This document shows, piece by piece, positions 19,506 to 27,609 of a stretch of DNA of 64,000 nucleotides. Under the pieces are notes generated by a model, which was given only the letters and a program-made list of their open reading frames with translations, was not told the DNA's origin and did not search any database. The position numbers and the translations under genes were made by a program. The number at the start of each line of letters is the position of its first letter. Position 1 is the stretch's first letter. Source of the stretch: CANJBX01 sp035556735 (GTDB lineage: Bacteria; Pseudomonadota; Alphaproteobacteria; Rhizobiales; Xanthobacteraceae); NCBI GenBank assembly GCA_035556735.1, contig DATMFF010000008.1, forward strand, positions 297,357 through 361,356, read 5' to 3'.

Positions 19506-21377
19506 TCAGCGCTTTGCGGGCAGGCGGACGGTGAAGCGGGCGCCCAGCACCCTGGGGTCGCCGTCGCCATCGCCGCCGAGGCGATTCTCCGCCCAGATAC
19601 GGCCGCCGTGCGCCTCGACAATCTGCTTGGAAATCGACAGTCCGAGGCCGGAGTTCTGGCCGAAGCCCTGGTGGGGCCGGTCGGTATAGAAACGCTCGAA
19701 AATCTTCTCGAGCACGTCGGGCCGGATGCCGGGACCCTCGTCCTCCACCACGATCTCCACCTCGTCCTTGAGGCGGCGGCACGTGACGCGGACGTTGCCT
19801 CCCTTGGGCGAGAACGAGCGTGCATTGCCGATGAGGTTGTCCACCACCTGCCCAAGCCGCGAGTCGTGGCCGGGCACGATGAAGCTGCTGCCCTCGAACG
19901 TCAGGGTCACGGTGACGTCGCTGTCGCGCCGGATCTCGTTCGCCACGTTGGTCACAGCCGTGAGCAGCTTGCGCAGGTCGACCGGCGCGGTGTCCTGTCG
20001 CTGCAACTCCGCGTCCAGCCGGCTGGCGTCGGAGATGTCGGAAATCAGCCGGTCGAGCCGGCGCACGTCATGCTCGATCACCGCGAGCAGCCGTTTGCGG
20101 CTCTCCTCGGTCTTGGCCAGCGGCATGGTCTCGACTGCCGAGCGCAACGACGTGAGCGGATTCTTCAGTTCATGCGCGACGTCCGCGGCGAAGCTTTCGA
20201 TCGCCTCGATACGGCTGTAGAGCGCGTCGGTCATCGACCGCAGTGTACCGGACAGATGTCCGATCTCGTCACGCCGGCGCGTGAAGTCGGGAATCTCGAC
20301 ACGCGACTGGATGCGCCGCCGCACATGCTCGGCGGCGTCGGCCAGGCGCCGCACCGGACCGGCGATGGTGGCGGCGAGCAGCATCGACAACAGCGCCATC
20401 ACGCCTGCCGCGACCAGCGCAACCTTCATGATCGCGAAGCGTTCCGCCTCGACGATCTCTTCGATATCGCCCCCCTGGGTCTGCAGCAGCAGCGCGCCGC
20501 GCACCGTGCGGAAGCGCTGGATCGGCACCGCCACCGAGACGATGACCTCGCCCTGCTCGTTGATGGTCACCCGGCTGTCCTGCTTGTGGCCGGCGAGCGC
20601 GTTCGCCACTTCCGGATAGCCCTTGCCGTTGTCGGGGCCGAGCTCCCGATAAAGCGGCAGCTCGCCGCGTGCGAGCCAGCGCCGGAACTTGATCCAGTTG
20701 CGCTGGATGTAGTTCGGCCGTTGCGCGTCGGGCGGCTGAAGGTCGAAGCGCAGGACCTCGCCGCGGCCGTAGAGATTGCGGCTGTCGAGAATGAGCGCAC
20801 CATCGCGGTCGTAGATGCGCGCGCGGGTGTTGGTCGGCGAGATCAGCCGATTGAGGACCGGCGCGACGCGTTCCGGGTTGATGGGGAATTCGAGGCCGAA
20901 CAATTCATCGGTCGGGCCGTAACTTTCGCCCGCGCGCAGCTCCAGGAGCCGTTCCGGATCGACGGTGATGGTGTCGGATTCCGCCGTTGCGGAGGCGGAG
21001 ATCGCCGCCGCGATGATCTGGCCCTGCACGACGAGACTCTGGATGCGCGCATCGATCAGGCCGGCGCGGAACTGCGACAGAAACAGGATGCCGACGACAA
21101 AGGCGGCAAGGCCGATGATGTTGATGAGAAGGATGCGGCGCGACAGGCTGGAGACGCTCAGCACCACCAGGAAGTGCCATGTGCGCTTGAGCGCTCCGAG
21201 GATGCCTTCGGTGCGCAGCACGTGCCATGCCTCGCCCATGCCTTGCGCGACGGCAAGAACGGACTCGCGGAACGACGCGGCGGCGGCGCGGGCGCGCTGG
21301 GCCAGCCATTTGGCCAGCCATTGCCGCCGCGTGCGCGGCGGGCGACGCGCGGTCTCCGCCTTGGCGGTATCGGTCAT
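19506..21377 (-). CDS. chvG: Sensor histidine kinase ChvG (ExoS-like)
   Basis: A 623-residue inner-membrane kinase. A basic N-terminus precedes a membrane segment (ILLINIIGLAAFVVGILFL), a periplasmic domain of about 240 residues, a second membrane segment (VALVAAGVMALLSMLLAATI) and a HAMP domain. The phospho-acceptor His402 lies in DVAHELKNPLTS. N-box NLIGNARSF and G-box VEDEGPGIRPD show the ATPase is intact. In rhizobia ChvG senses acid and envelope signals and phosphorylates ChvI, controlling exopolysaccharide, motility and host adaptation. Start 21377 (MTDTAKAE) is preferred; an in-frame ATG lies 27 codons upstream. In related genomes chvG is followed directly by hprK; here tetR and the efflux genes intervene. 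Confidence 0.93.
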   Translation of the reverse strand: MTDTAKAETARRPPRTRRQWLAKWLAQRARAAAASFRESVLAVAQGMGEAWHVLRTEGILGALKRTWHFLVVLSVSSLSRRILLINIIGLAAFVVGILFLSQFRAGLIDARIQSLVVQGQIIAAAISASATAESDTITVDPERLLELRAGESYGPTDELFGLEFPINPERVAPVLNRLISPTNTRARIYDRDGALILDSRNLYGRGEVLRFDLQPPDAQRPNYIQRNWIKFRRWLARGELPLYRELGPDNGKGYPEVANALAGHKQDSRVTINEQGEVIVSVAVPIQRFRTVRGALLLQTQGGDIEEIVEAERFAIMKVALVAAGVMALLSMLLAATIAGPVRRLADAAEHVRRRIQSRVEIPDFTRRRDEIGHLSGTLRSMTDALYSRIEAIESFAADVAHELKNPLTSLRSAVETMPLAKTEESRKRLLAVIEHDVRRLDRLISDISDASRLDAELQRQDTAPVDLRKLLTAVTNVANEIRRDSDVTVTLTFEGSSFIVPGHDSRLGQVVDNLIGNARSFSPKGGNVRVTCRRLKDEVEIVVEDEGPGIRPDVLEKIFERFYTDRPHQGFGQNSGLGLSISKQIVEAHGGRIWAENRLGGDGDGDPRVLGARFTVRLPAKR

Positions 21378-21542
21378 TTCGCTCGTACGGTCCAGCACGC
21401 CTGTCTCGCTCGTGCGGTTCTTGCGGCATGTTAGCGCGGCTTGGACCCTATGATCCACCGCCTCCGCCCCGCGTGGCGCTCGCGCATGTTCAAACGAGCG
21501 CGAATATCATGCGTTCGGCCGCGCGCGGCGGACGAGGCGCTA

Positions 21543-22244
21543 CTACATTTCCTTGAAACGGTAGCCGACGCCGTAGAGCGTCTCGATCATGTCGAAGTCG
21601 TCGTCGGACTGCTTGAACTTTTTGCGCAGGCGCTTGATGTGGCTGTCGATGGTGCGGTCGTCGACATAGACCTGATCGTCGTAGGCCGCATCCATCAGCG
21701 CGTTGCGGCTCTTCACCACACCGGGGCGCTGGGCCAGCGCCTGCAGGATCAGAAACTCGGTCACGGTCAGGGTGACGGGTTCGCCCTTCCACGTGCAGGT
21801 ATGACGCTCCGGGTCCATGCGGAGCTGCCCGCGCTCGAGCACCTTGGTGGAGTCGACTTCCTTCGGAGCGGTCGCATCTTTCGGGGCGACCCGGCGCAGC
21901 ACGGCCTTCACGCGCTCCACCAGCAGCCGCTGCGAGAATGGTTTGCGGATGAAATCGTCGGCGCCCATCTTGAGCCCGAACAGCTCATCGATCTCCTCGT
22001 CCTTCGAGGTCAGGAAGATCACCGGCACGTCGGTCTTCTGACGCAGGCGGCGCAGGGTCTCCATGCCGTCCATGCGCGGCATCTTGATGTCGAGGATGGC
22101 GAGATCGGGCGGGCTCGTCTTGAAGCCTTCGAGCGCAGACGCACCGTCAGTGTACGTCATGATCTTGTAGCCTTCGGCCTCGAGCGCGATCGAAACCGAG
22201 GTCAGGATGTTGCGGTCGTCGTCCACCAAGGCGATCGTCGGCAT
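21543..22244 (-). CDS. chvI: Response regulator ChvI (OmpR family)
   Basis: A 233-residue two-domain regulator. The receiver domain has the acidic pocket VDDD, phospho-acceptor Asp52 in LAILDIKMPRMDG, Ser/Thr at 79-80 and Lys101 in IRKPF. The C-terminal OmpR winged helix contains VTLTVTEFLILQALAQRPGVV and the closing YGVGYRF. It is the partner of ChvG, which begins 165 bp downstream on the same strand. It stands divergent from a HugZ-like gene. Confidence 0.95.
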   Translation of the reverse strand: MPTIALVDDDRNILTSVSIALEAEGYKIMTYTDGASALEGFKTSPPDLAILDIKMPRMDGMETLRRLRQKTDVPVIFLTSKDEEIDELFGLKMGADDFIRKPFSQRLLVERVKAVLRRVAPKDATAPKEVDSTKVLERGQLRMDPERHTCTWKGEPVTLTVTEFLILQALAQRPGVVKSRNALMDAAYDDQVYVDDRTIDSHIKRLRKKFKQSDDDFDMIETLYGVGYRFKEM

Positions 22245-22534
22245 GAAACCTCTTTCGCGGTAGTAGGATGCCCCGCTCTACGCCCCGCTTTGAGCCCGAG
22301 AAGCCGGGCTGAAATGTGACTTTCCTGCATCAACTATGTGATTCTGCTCGAATTACAACCCTGATCGCACGGGTTTTGATGCCTGCGCCAAGGGCTACAA
22401 CCCGATGACGTGCCATAGGGCACGGCCGGATCCGCCATGGTCAAGGGTGCCGGGGGCGTTGGAGCGAGCGCGTCGCGCTTGGCCCGCGCCGCCGCAGATG
22501 CAGAATCGAGCCCGGATCCGAACCGAGGACGACC

Positions 22535-23257
22535 ATGGACGCCAGCGCGCCTTTCGAACCCAAGACCGCCGCCAAGAAGCTGCTGCGCGAGGCGCGTTCC
22601 GGCGCCTTGGCGACGCTGATGCCGGGCACGGGCCATCCTTACTGCTCACTGGTCAACGTCGCGACTGCCGTGGACGGCGCGCCGCTGCTGCTGATCTCCG
22701 GGCTCGCCGTGCATACGAAGAACGTCATCGCCGATTCACGCGTGTCGCTGATGCTGGATGAACGCAAGGAGGGCGATCCGCTGGAGGGCGCCCGCGTGAT
22801 GCTGATGGGGCGCGCGCAGCAGAGCGACGATGCCGAGGTCCGGCGCCGCTATCTCGCACGCCAGCCGGAGGCGGAGATGTTTGCCGGCTTCCGGGATTTT
22901 GCCTTCTACCGGATCGAGCCGACGGGGGCGCATCTCGTCGCCGGTTTCGGCCGCATCGTCGACCTTGCCCCGGCCGATCTCCTCACGGACCTCGCAGGCG
23001 CCGAGGCCTTCGTCGCCGCCGAACCGGGCGTGATCGCGCACATGAATGCCGATCATGCCGATGCGCTCCGACTGTACGCCACCAAACTGCTCGGCGCCTC
23101 GGATGGCGCCTGGCAATGCGTCGGCTGTGATCCCGAAGGCGTCGACCTGCAGTGTGGGCGGCGCGCTTTGCGCCTGCCGTTTCCGCAGCGGGTGACCGGT
23201 CCGGGGCCGTTGCGCCAGATGCTCAAGCAACTCGCCGAGCGGGCGCGGGCGATGTGA
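22535..23257 (+). CDS. FMN-binding pyridoxamine-5'-phosphate-oxidase-like protein with DUF2470 (HugZ-like)
   Basis: A 240-residue cytoplasmic protein. The N-terminal split-barrel (ATLMPGTGHPYCSLVNVATAVDGAP) is that of flavin-binding PNPOx-like proteins. The C-terminal DUF2470 domain contains VIAHMNADHADALRLYA, seen in HugZ-type haem oxygenases and haem-utilisation proteins. Haem or flavin use is inferred from the architecture. GAGGA stands just before the ATG. It is divergent from chvI and upstream of pckA in the same direction, separated by 362 bp. Confidence 0.85.
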   Translation: MDASAPFEPKTAAKKLLREARSGALATLMPGTGHPYCSLVNVATAVDGAPLLLISGLAVHTKNVIADSRVSLMLDERKEGDPLEGARVMLMGRAQQSDDAEVRRRYLARQPEAEMFAGFRDFAFYRIEPTGAHLVAGFGRIVDLAPADLLTDLAGAEAFVAAEPGVIAHMNADHADALRLYATKLLGASDGAWQCVGCDPEGVDLQCGRRALRLPFPQRVTGPGPLRQMLKQLAERARAM

Positions 23258-23321
23258 CAAGGCCATGTTCACGTCGCCCGACGGACGTGATCGCGCGCGG
23301 TGGTTCGGCGTCCGCGCATAC

Positions 23322-23364
23322 TGCATCGCACAACGACCTGAGCGGCATTGCGATGCACGATGCA
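23322..23364. repeat. Inverted plus direct repeat upstream of pckA
   Basis: TGCATCGCA (23322-23330) is exactly complementary to TGCGATGCA (23349-23357), and CGATGCA is then repeated directly at 23358-23364. Three copies of one half-site, one inverted and two tandem, about 255-300 bp before the pckA start, could be a regulator binding array. No regulator is assigned. Confidence 0.4.
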
Positions 23365-23606
23365 GCGCCCGTGAGTTAACTATAACCCGTTGAGCAGTCG
23401 CGCTATTCGATGGCGTGACGATGTCTCGTCGGATTCGGCTTGGCAGGTCTTACAGGCACGACTATAGGTCGCGCGCTCGCGGGCGAGGGAGTATATTGGC
23501 TGTCGGTGCAGGGCCTTCCATCGGCCCCAAAACAGTCGTCAAAGACAAATCAGATCGTTGCAGCAATCGCGGTCGAAGCGACCCATATCTGCCGGGCGGG
23601 CACGTC

Positions 23607-23615
23607 GAGGAGGAG
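23607..23615 (+). promoter_or_regulatory. Shine-Dalgarno site fixing the pckA GTG start
   Basis: GAGGAGGAG ends four bases before the GTG at 23620. This near-ideal ribosome site, together with family alignment, shows that PckA starts there and not at the earlier in-frame ATG at 23440. Confidence 0.85.
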
Positions 23616-23619
23616 TTAC

Positions 23620-25233
23620 GTGAAGGAAACAGGTCTGCGCAACGGCGCCCATGGCGCCGATAAATTCGGCTTCAAAGATCTCGCCGCTGTCCACTGGAAT
23701 CTGCCTGAGACTGCGCTCTACGAGCACGCGGTCGCCAACCGCGAGGGCCATATCGTCGAGGGCGGCGCGTTCTGTGCCGAGACCGGCATTCACACCGGGC
23801 GTTCGCCCAAGGACAAGTTCGTCGTCTGCGACGAGAGCACCGAGAACACCATCTGGTGGGAGAAGAACGGCAAGCTCACGCCGGCGCAATTCGACCTTCT
23901 GCTCAAGGATTTCATCGTGCACGCCAAGGGCAAGGAGATCTTCGCGCAGGATCTCTACGGCGGTGCCGATCCCAAGTATCGCATCAAGGCCCGCGTCTAT
24001 ACCGAGCTCGCCTGGCACTCGCTGTTCATCCGATCGCTGCTGATCCGGCCTGACCGTTCAGAGCTCGCCCACTACGTGCCGGATTTCACCATCCTCTGCC
24101 TGCCCTCATTCAAGGCCGATCCCAAGCGCCACGGCGTGCGCAGCGAGACCGTAGTCGCGCTCAATTTCGCCAAGCGCATGATCCTGATCGGCGGCAGCTA
24201 CTACGCCGGCGAGATGAAGAAGTCGGTCTTCACCACGCTCAACTACTACCTGCCGGCCGAAAGCGTGATGCCGATGCACTGCTCAGCCAACGTCGGCAAG
24301 GATGGCGACGTGGCGCTGTTCTTCGGTCTCTCGGGCACCGGCAAGACGACGCTGTCGGCGGATCCGAACCGCACGCTGATCGGAGACGACGAGCACGGCT
24401 GGGGCCCGCAGGGCGTGTTCAATTTCGAGGGCGGCTGCTACGCCAAGTGCATCAAGCTCTCGCAGGAGGCCGAGCCGGAAATCTATGCCGCGACGCTGCG
24501 TTTCGGCACCGTGCTCGAGAACGTGGTTTTCGATCCCGACACGCGCATCTGTGACTTCGACGACGATTCGAAGACCGAGAACACCCGCTCGGCCTATCCG
24601 CTCGAGTTCATCCCGAACGCGTCGCGCACCGGCCGCGCCGGCATGCCCAAGAATGTGGTGTTTCTCACCGCCGATGCCTACGGCGTGATGCCGCCGATCG
24701 CCAAGCTGACGCCGTCGCAGGCGATGTACCACTTCCTGTCGGGCTACACGGCCAAGGTCGCCGGCACCGAGAAGGGCCTCGTCGGTGTGCAGCCGGAGTT
24801 CTCGACCTGTTTCGGCGCGCCGTTCCTGCCGCGCCATCCGTCGGTCTACGGCAACCTGCTGCGCGAGCTGATCGGCGCACATGGGGTCGACTGCTGGCTG
24901 GTGAATACCGGCTGGACCGGCGGCAAGTACGGCGTCGGGCGGCGCATGCCGATCAAGGTGACGCGCACGCTCCTGACCGCCGCGCTCGACGGCTCGCTCA
25001 AGAACGCGAAGTTCCGCACCGACCCGTACTTCGGGTTCGAGGTGCCGACTCAGCTCGCCGGTGTGGAACCGCACCTGCTGTATCCATTCAAGACCTGGCA
25101 GAACAAGGCCGAGTTCGACGAGACTGCGCGCAATCTCGTGCGCATGTTCCAGGAAAACTTCGCCAAGTACGAGAGCCACGTCGACGCCGACGTGCGCGCG
25201 GCCGCGCCGGAGGTGCGTATCGCCGCCGAGTGA
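23620..25233 (+). CDS. pckA: Phosphoenolpyruvate carboxykinase (ATP)
   Basis: A 537-residue cytoplasmic enzyme converting oxaloacetate and ATP to phosphoenolpyruvate and CO2, the entry to gluconeogenesis during growth on dicarboxylates. The P-loop GLSGTGKTT is at residues 236-244, followed by ADPNRTLIGDDEHGW, which contains kinase-2-like and metal-binding acids. Near the N-terminus FCAETGIHTGRSPKDKF binds oxaloacetate. The GTG start (VKETGLRNGAHGADKFG) matches rhizobial PckA N-termini and has a strong ribosome site. Proximity to ChvG-ChvI and the HPr kinase system fits their known influence on central carbon genes in this order. An intrinsic terminator follows. Confidence 0.97.
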   Translation: MKETGLRNGAHGADKFGFKDLAAVHWNLPETALYEHAVANREGHIVEGGAFCAETGIHTGRSPKDKFVVCDESTENTIWWEKNGKLTPAQFDLLLKDFIVHAKGKEIFAQDLYGGADPKYRIKARVYTELAWHSLFIRSLLIRPDRSELAHYVPDFTILCLPSFKADPKRHGVRSETVVALNFAKRMILIGGSYYAGEMKKSVFTTLNYYLPAESVMPMHCSANVGKDGDVALFFGLSGTGKTTLSADPNRTLIGDDEHGWGPQGVFNFEGGCYAKCIKLSQEAEPEIYAATLRFGTVLENVVFDPDTRICDFDDDSKTENTRSAYPLEFIPNASRTGRAGMPKNVVFLTADAYGVMPPIAKLTPSQAMYHFLSGYTAKVAGTEKGLVGVQPEFSTCFGAPFLPRHPSVYGNLLRELIGAHGVDCWLVNTGWTGGKYGVGRRMPIKVTRTLLTAALDGSLKNAKFRTDPYFGFEVPTQLAGVEPHLLYPFKTWQNKAEFDETARNLVRMFQENFAKYESHVDADVRAAAPEVRIAAE

Positions 25234-25255
25234 TCGGTCCTCTCGGCAATCGCGC

Positions 25256-25287
25256 AAAGGGCGGCGCCATCGCCGCCCTTTTTCTTT
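25256..25287 (+). terminator. Intrinsic terminator of pckA
   Basis: A perfect 11-bp stem (AAAGGGCGGCG with CGCCGCCCTTT), four-base loop CCAT, then a T-rich run. It lies 22 bp beyond the pckA stop. Confidence 0.93.
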
Positions 25288-25378
25288 GCAGCGCCGGCGC
25301 GACCATGACCTTCGAGGTAATTGGAGGGCGCGCGGCGATTGCCTAGCTCTAGCGGCACGCAACGCGGAGGAGCAAGCG

Positions 25379-25693
25379 ATGGATGTGACGTCGAATGCGC
25401 AAGAGCGCGGCTACATCTACGTCGAAATGGAGATCAGGGATCGCGAGCGGTTCAAGGAATATACGGCGCTCTCGGCACCGGCAGTGCGGGCTGCGGGCGG
25501 CCGCTACATCGTGGCCGGCGTGACGCCCGAGGCGCTCGAAGGAGAGGGCAGCGGCCGCATTGCGGTCGTCGAGTTCCCGACCGTGGCGCAGGCGCGTGCA
25601 TTCTATCACTCGGCCGAATACCAAGCGGCGCGGCAGCGGCGGCTCGGCGTGGCCGAGTTCAGGATGCTGCTGCTCCCGGGTACGCCGCCCTGA
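25379..25693 (+). CDS. DUF1330 domain protein
   Basis: A 104-residue protein of the DUF1330 family, a ferredoxin-like (dimeric alpha-beta barrel) fold of unknown function. Features are GYIYVEMEIRDRERFKEY, the central AAGGRYIVAG and AFYHSAEYQAARQRRLGVAEF near the end. The start at 25379 follows GCGGAGGAGC, a good ribosome site. Its last 35 bp overlap, tail to tail, the end of the convergent MFS gene, an unusually tight arrangement. Confidence 0.88.
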   Translation: MDVTSNAQERGYIYVEMEIRDRERFKEYTALSAPAVRAAGGRYIVAGVTPEALEGEGSGRIAVVEFPTVAQARAFYHSAEYQAARQRRLGVAEFRMLLLPGTPP

Positions 25694-26888
25694 CGACGCG
25701 GCGCGCCAGCGGCAGGACGAGCAGGGCCGCCACGGTCAAGACGGCGCCTGCCAGGAACGTGCCGCTCGGCCCGGCCACGTCCCACAATGCGCCCGCAATC
25801 ACGCTCGCCGCCAGCGTGGCGAGCCCCGTGACGAGATTGAACATGCCGAAGGCGGTCCCGCGCAGGTCGGGAGGCGCGGTATCGGCAACAAGGCTCGCGA
25901 GCAGTCCCTGCGTGAGACCCATGTGCAGACCCCATACCACGACCCCGGCGATGATCACGGCGATGCCGCCGCCGAATGCGAGCAGGAGATCGGCGATTGC
26001 GAGCAGGACAAAGCCGCCGGCGAGGAGGCCATAACGGCCTATGCGGTCGGACAGCACGCCCGCGGGCCAGGCCGAGCCCGCATACACGACGTTCATCACG
26101 ACCATCACGAGCGGGATCATGGCGAGGGGAAGACCGATCGATTGCGCGCGCAGCAGCAGGAACGCCTCGCTGAAACGCGCGAGCGTGAAGAGGCTGGCAA
26201 CTCCGACCACGAGCCAGTAGGCGCGCCCGAGCCGCCGCAGCTCAGGCCGCGACAACGGCGTACGCGTGGCCGACAAGCCATCGGGGCGGTCCGGATCGCT
26301 CACGCCGAATGCGATCACCGCAAATGACAGGAAAGCCGGCGCTACGGCGATCCAGAACACGGCGGTGAAATCGTCTGCGAGCAGCAACATGAAAAGCATC
26401 GCAGCGAGCGGCCCGAGAAAGGCGCCGACCGTGTCGAGCGATTGCCGTAAGCCGAAGCTCGCGCCGCGCACGCCCGGCGGCGTCAGATCGGCGATCAGCG
26501 CATCGCGCGGGGCGCCCCGGATTCCTTTGCCGAGCCGATCAATGAAGCGCGCGGCCACCAGCCAGCCGAGCGATCCGGCCAGGGGAAATATGGGCTTGGT
26601 GAAAGCCGCCAAGCCGTAGCCGATCGCCGCCAGCAGCTTGCGCTTGCCGAGATAATCGCTGAGCGAGCCGGAAAAAATCTTGACGATCATGGCGATCGCC
26701 TCCGCCACGCCCTCGATCGCGCCGACCGCGAGTGCCGAGGCGCCGAAGGCCGTCACAAGGTAGAGCGGCAGCAGCGCGTGGATCATCTCCGATGAGAGAT
26801 CCATGAGCAGCGACACCAGACCGAGCATCCACACGCCGCGTGGGATATCGCGCCATCGCAGGAAAGAAACGGGAGGAGGGGTGGGCAT
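25659..26888 (-). CDS. MFS transporter
   Basis: A 409-residue major facilitator with about twelve membrane helices. The N-terminal half contains LMDLSSEMIHALLPLYLV. The loop between helices 2 and 3 has GSLSDYLGKRK, the MFS motif A, and RFIDRLGKGIRGAPRDALIAD follows. It resembles the group often annotated as multidrug or metabolite MFS proteins; substrate unknown. Its 3' end overlaps the DUF1330 gene on the other strand by 35 bp. Confidence 0.88.
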   Translation of the reverse strand: MPTPPPVSFLRWRDIPRGVWMLGLVSLLMDLSSEMIHALLPLYLVTAFGASALAVGAIEGVAEAIAMIVKIFSGSLSDYLGKRKLLAAIGYGLAAFTKPIFPLAGSLGWLVAARFIDRLGKGIRGAPRDALIADLTPPGVRGASFGLRQSLDTVGAFLGPLAAMLFMLLLADDFTAVFWIAVAPAFLSFAVIAFGVSDPDRPDGLSATRTPLSRPELRRLGRAYWLVVGVASLFTLARFSEAFLLLRAQSIGLPLAMIPLVMVVMNVVYAGSAWPAGVLSDRIGRYGLLAGGFVLLAIADLLLAFGGGIAVIIAGVVVWGLHMGLTQGLLASLVADTAPPDLRGTAFGMFNLVTGLATLAASVIAGALWDVAGPSGTFLAGAVLTVAALLVLPLARRVVRAAYPGAAAS

Positions 26889-26949
26889 GCGGGGTTCTAC
26901 CGCGAGGGGCCGCGGGTTTGCGAATTCTCAGTCCGGAAAGGCGCCCCCG

Positions 26950-27440
26950 TCAGTCGCGGGCCTGCTCCAGGGTATCGAGCACGGCCTCGGGCGCAACGTC
27001 CTTCCGCAGTTCCGACAGATTCGGATCGTGAGCCTCCTCGATGCCGAGCCGGTCGGCGATCGCGCGGGTGGGGGTCAGTACGCGCGTGATCTCGTGCTCC
27101 GCCAGCAGGTTGATCTGCAGATCGAGACATCCCGCCGATCGGCGGCCTCAGCGGCGCGGTTCTGCGTGATCAGCACAAAGGTCGACAGGAAGATGGCCTC
27201 GACGGACGCGACTGTCGCCAGGATGACGAATGTCGGATCGAACGGGGCGACGGTTGGAATCCAGCCGAGGTTGATCGCGATCCAGACGGCTACCAGCACG
27301 ACGTGCAATGCAACGAGCGTCATGCTGCCGGCAAAGCGGGTGATCACGGCGGCTACGCCGTCCTGTACGCCGGCATTCGCCGCAGCCTCGTCGCGCTTGT
27401 ACTTGAGCGCACGGATGTTCCTCCCGACGAGTGAATTTCG
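26950..27440 (-). pseudogene. DUF1003 membrane protein, frameshifted
   Basis: The frame read from about 27440 gives a clear DUF1003 protein: VITRFAGSMTLVALHVVLVAVWIAIN, then FDPTFVILATVASVEAIFLS and VLITQNRAAEAADRR. It goes out of phase at about 27124-27130. From there the family sequence continues in another frame (LQINLLAEHEITRVLTPTRAI, then a tail ending LDTLEQARD) to a stop at 26950-26952. One missing base, or two extra, explains the break. No start codon with a ribosome site precedes the conserved N-terminal part either. The gene is therefore probably decayed, unless the base is a sequencing error. Confidence 0.8.
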
Positions 27441-27609
27441 GCCGGGATCGTGCCGGCGCGGCGGAGAGGGCGTTGCGGTTGGTACCGAATGATGCGCCAC
27501 GTTACGGAACGCAACATGCCGCGATGTGTTCCGCCCTCGCCATGCATGCGAACCGCGCCTGAACGCACATTCCAGCCGCCATCCTCCCGCCGCGCGGGCG
27601 ACGGGTATG

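Larger units (their letters stand above)
23258..23619 (+). other. pckA upstream region
   Basis: Between the HugZ-like gene and pckA. A small hairpin (TCACGTC 23269-23275 with GACGTGA 23284-23290) lies just after the HugZ-like stop and could end that transcript. A longer inverted and direct repeat at 23322-23364 is listed separately. The open frame that reaches back to 23440 is not part of PckA. Confidence 0.5.

Noticed and set aside
19608..21434. 608-codon frame antisense to chvG
   Set aside because: Shadow of a complete histidine kinase gene; no own ribosome site or domain.
23440..23619. 60-codon N-terminal extension of PckA
   Set aside because: No similarity to PckA; a strong ribosome site and family alignment place the start at the GTG at 23620.
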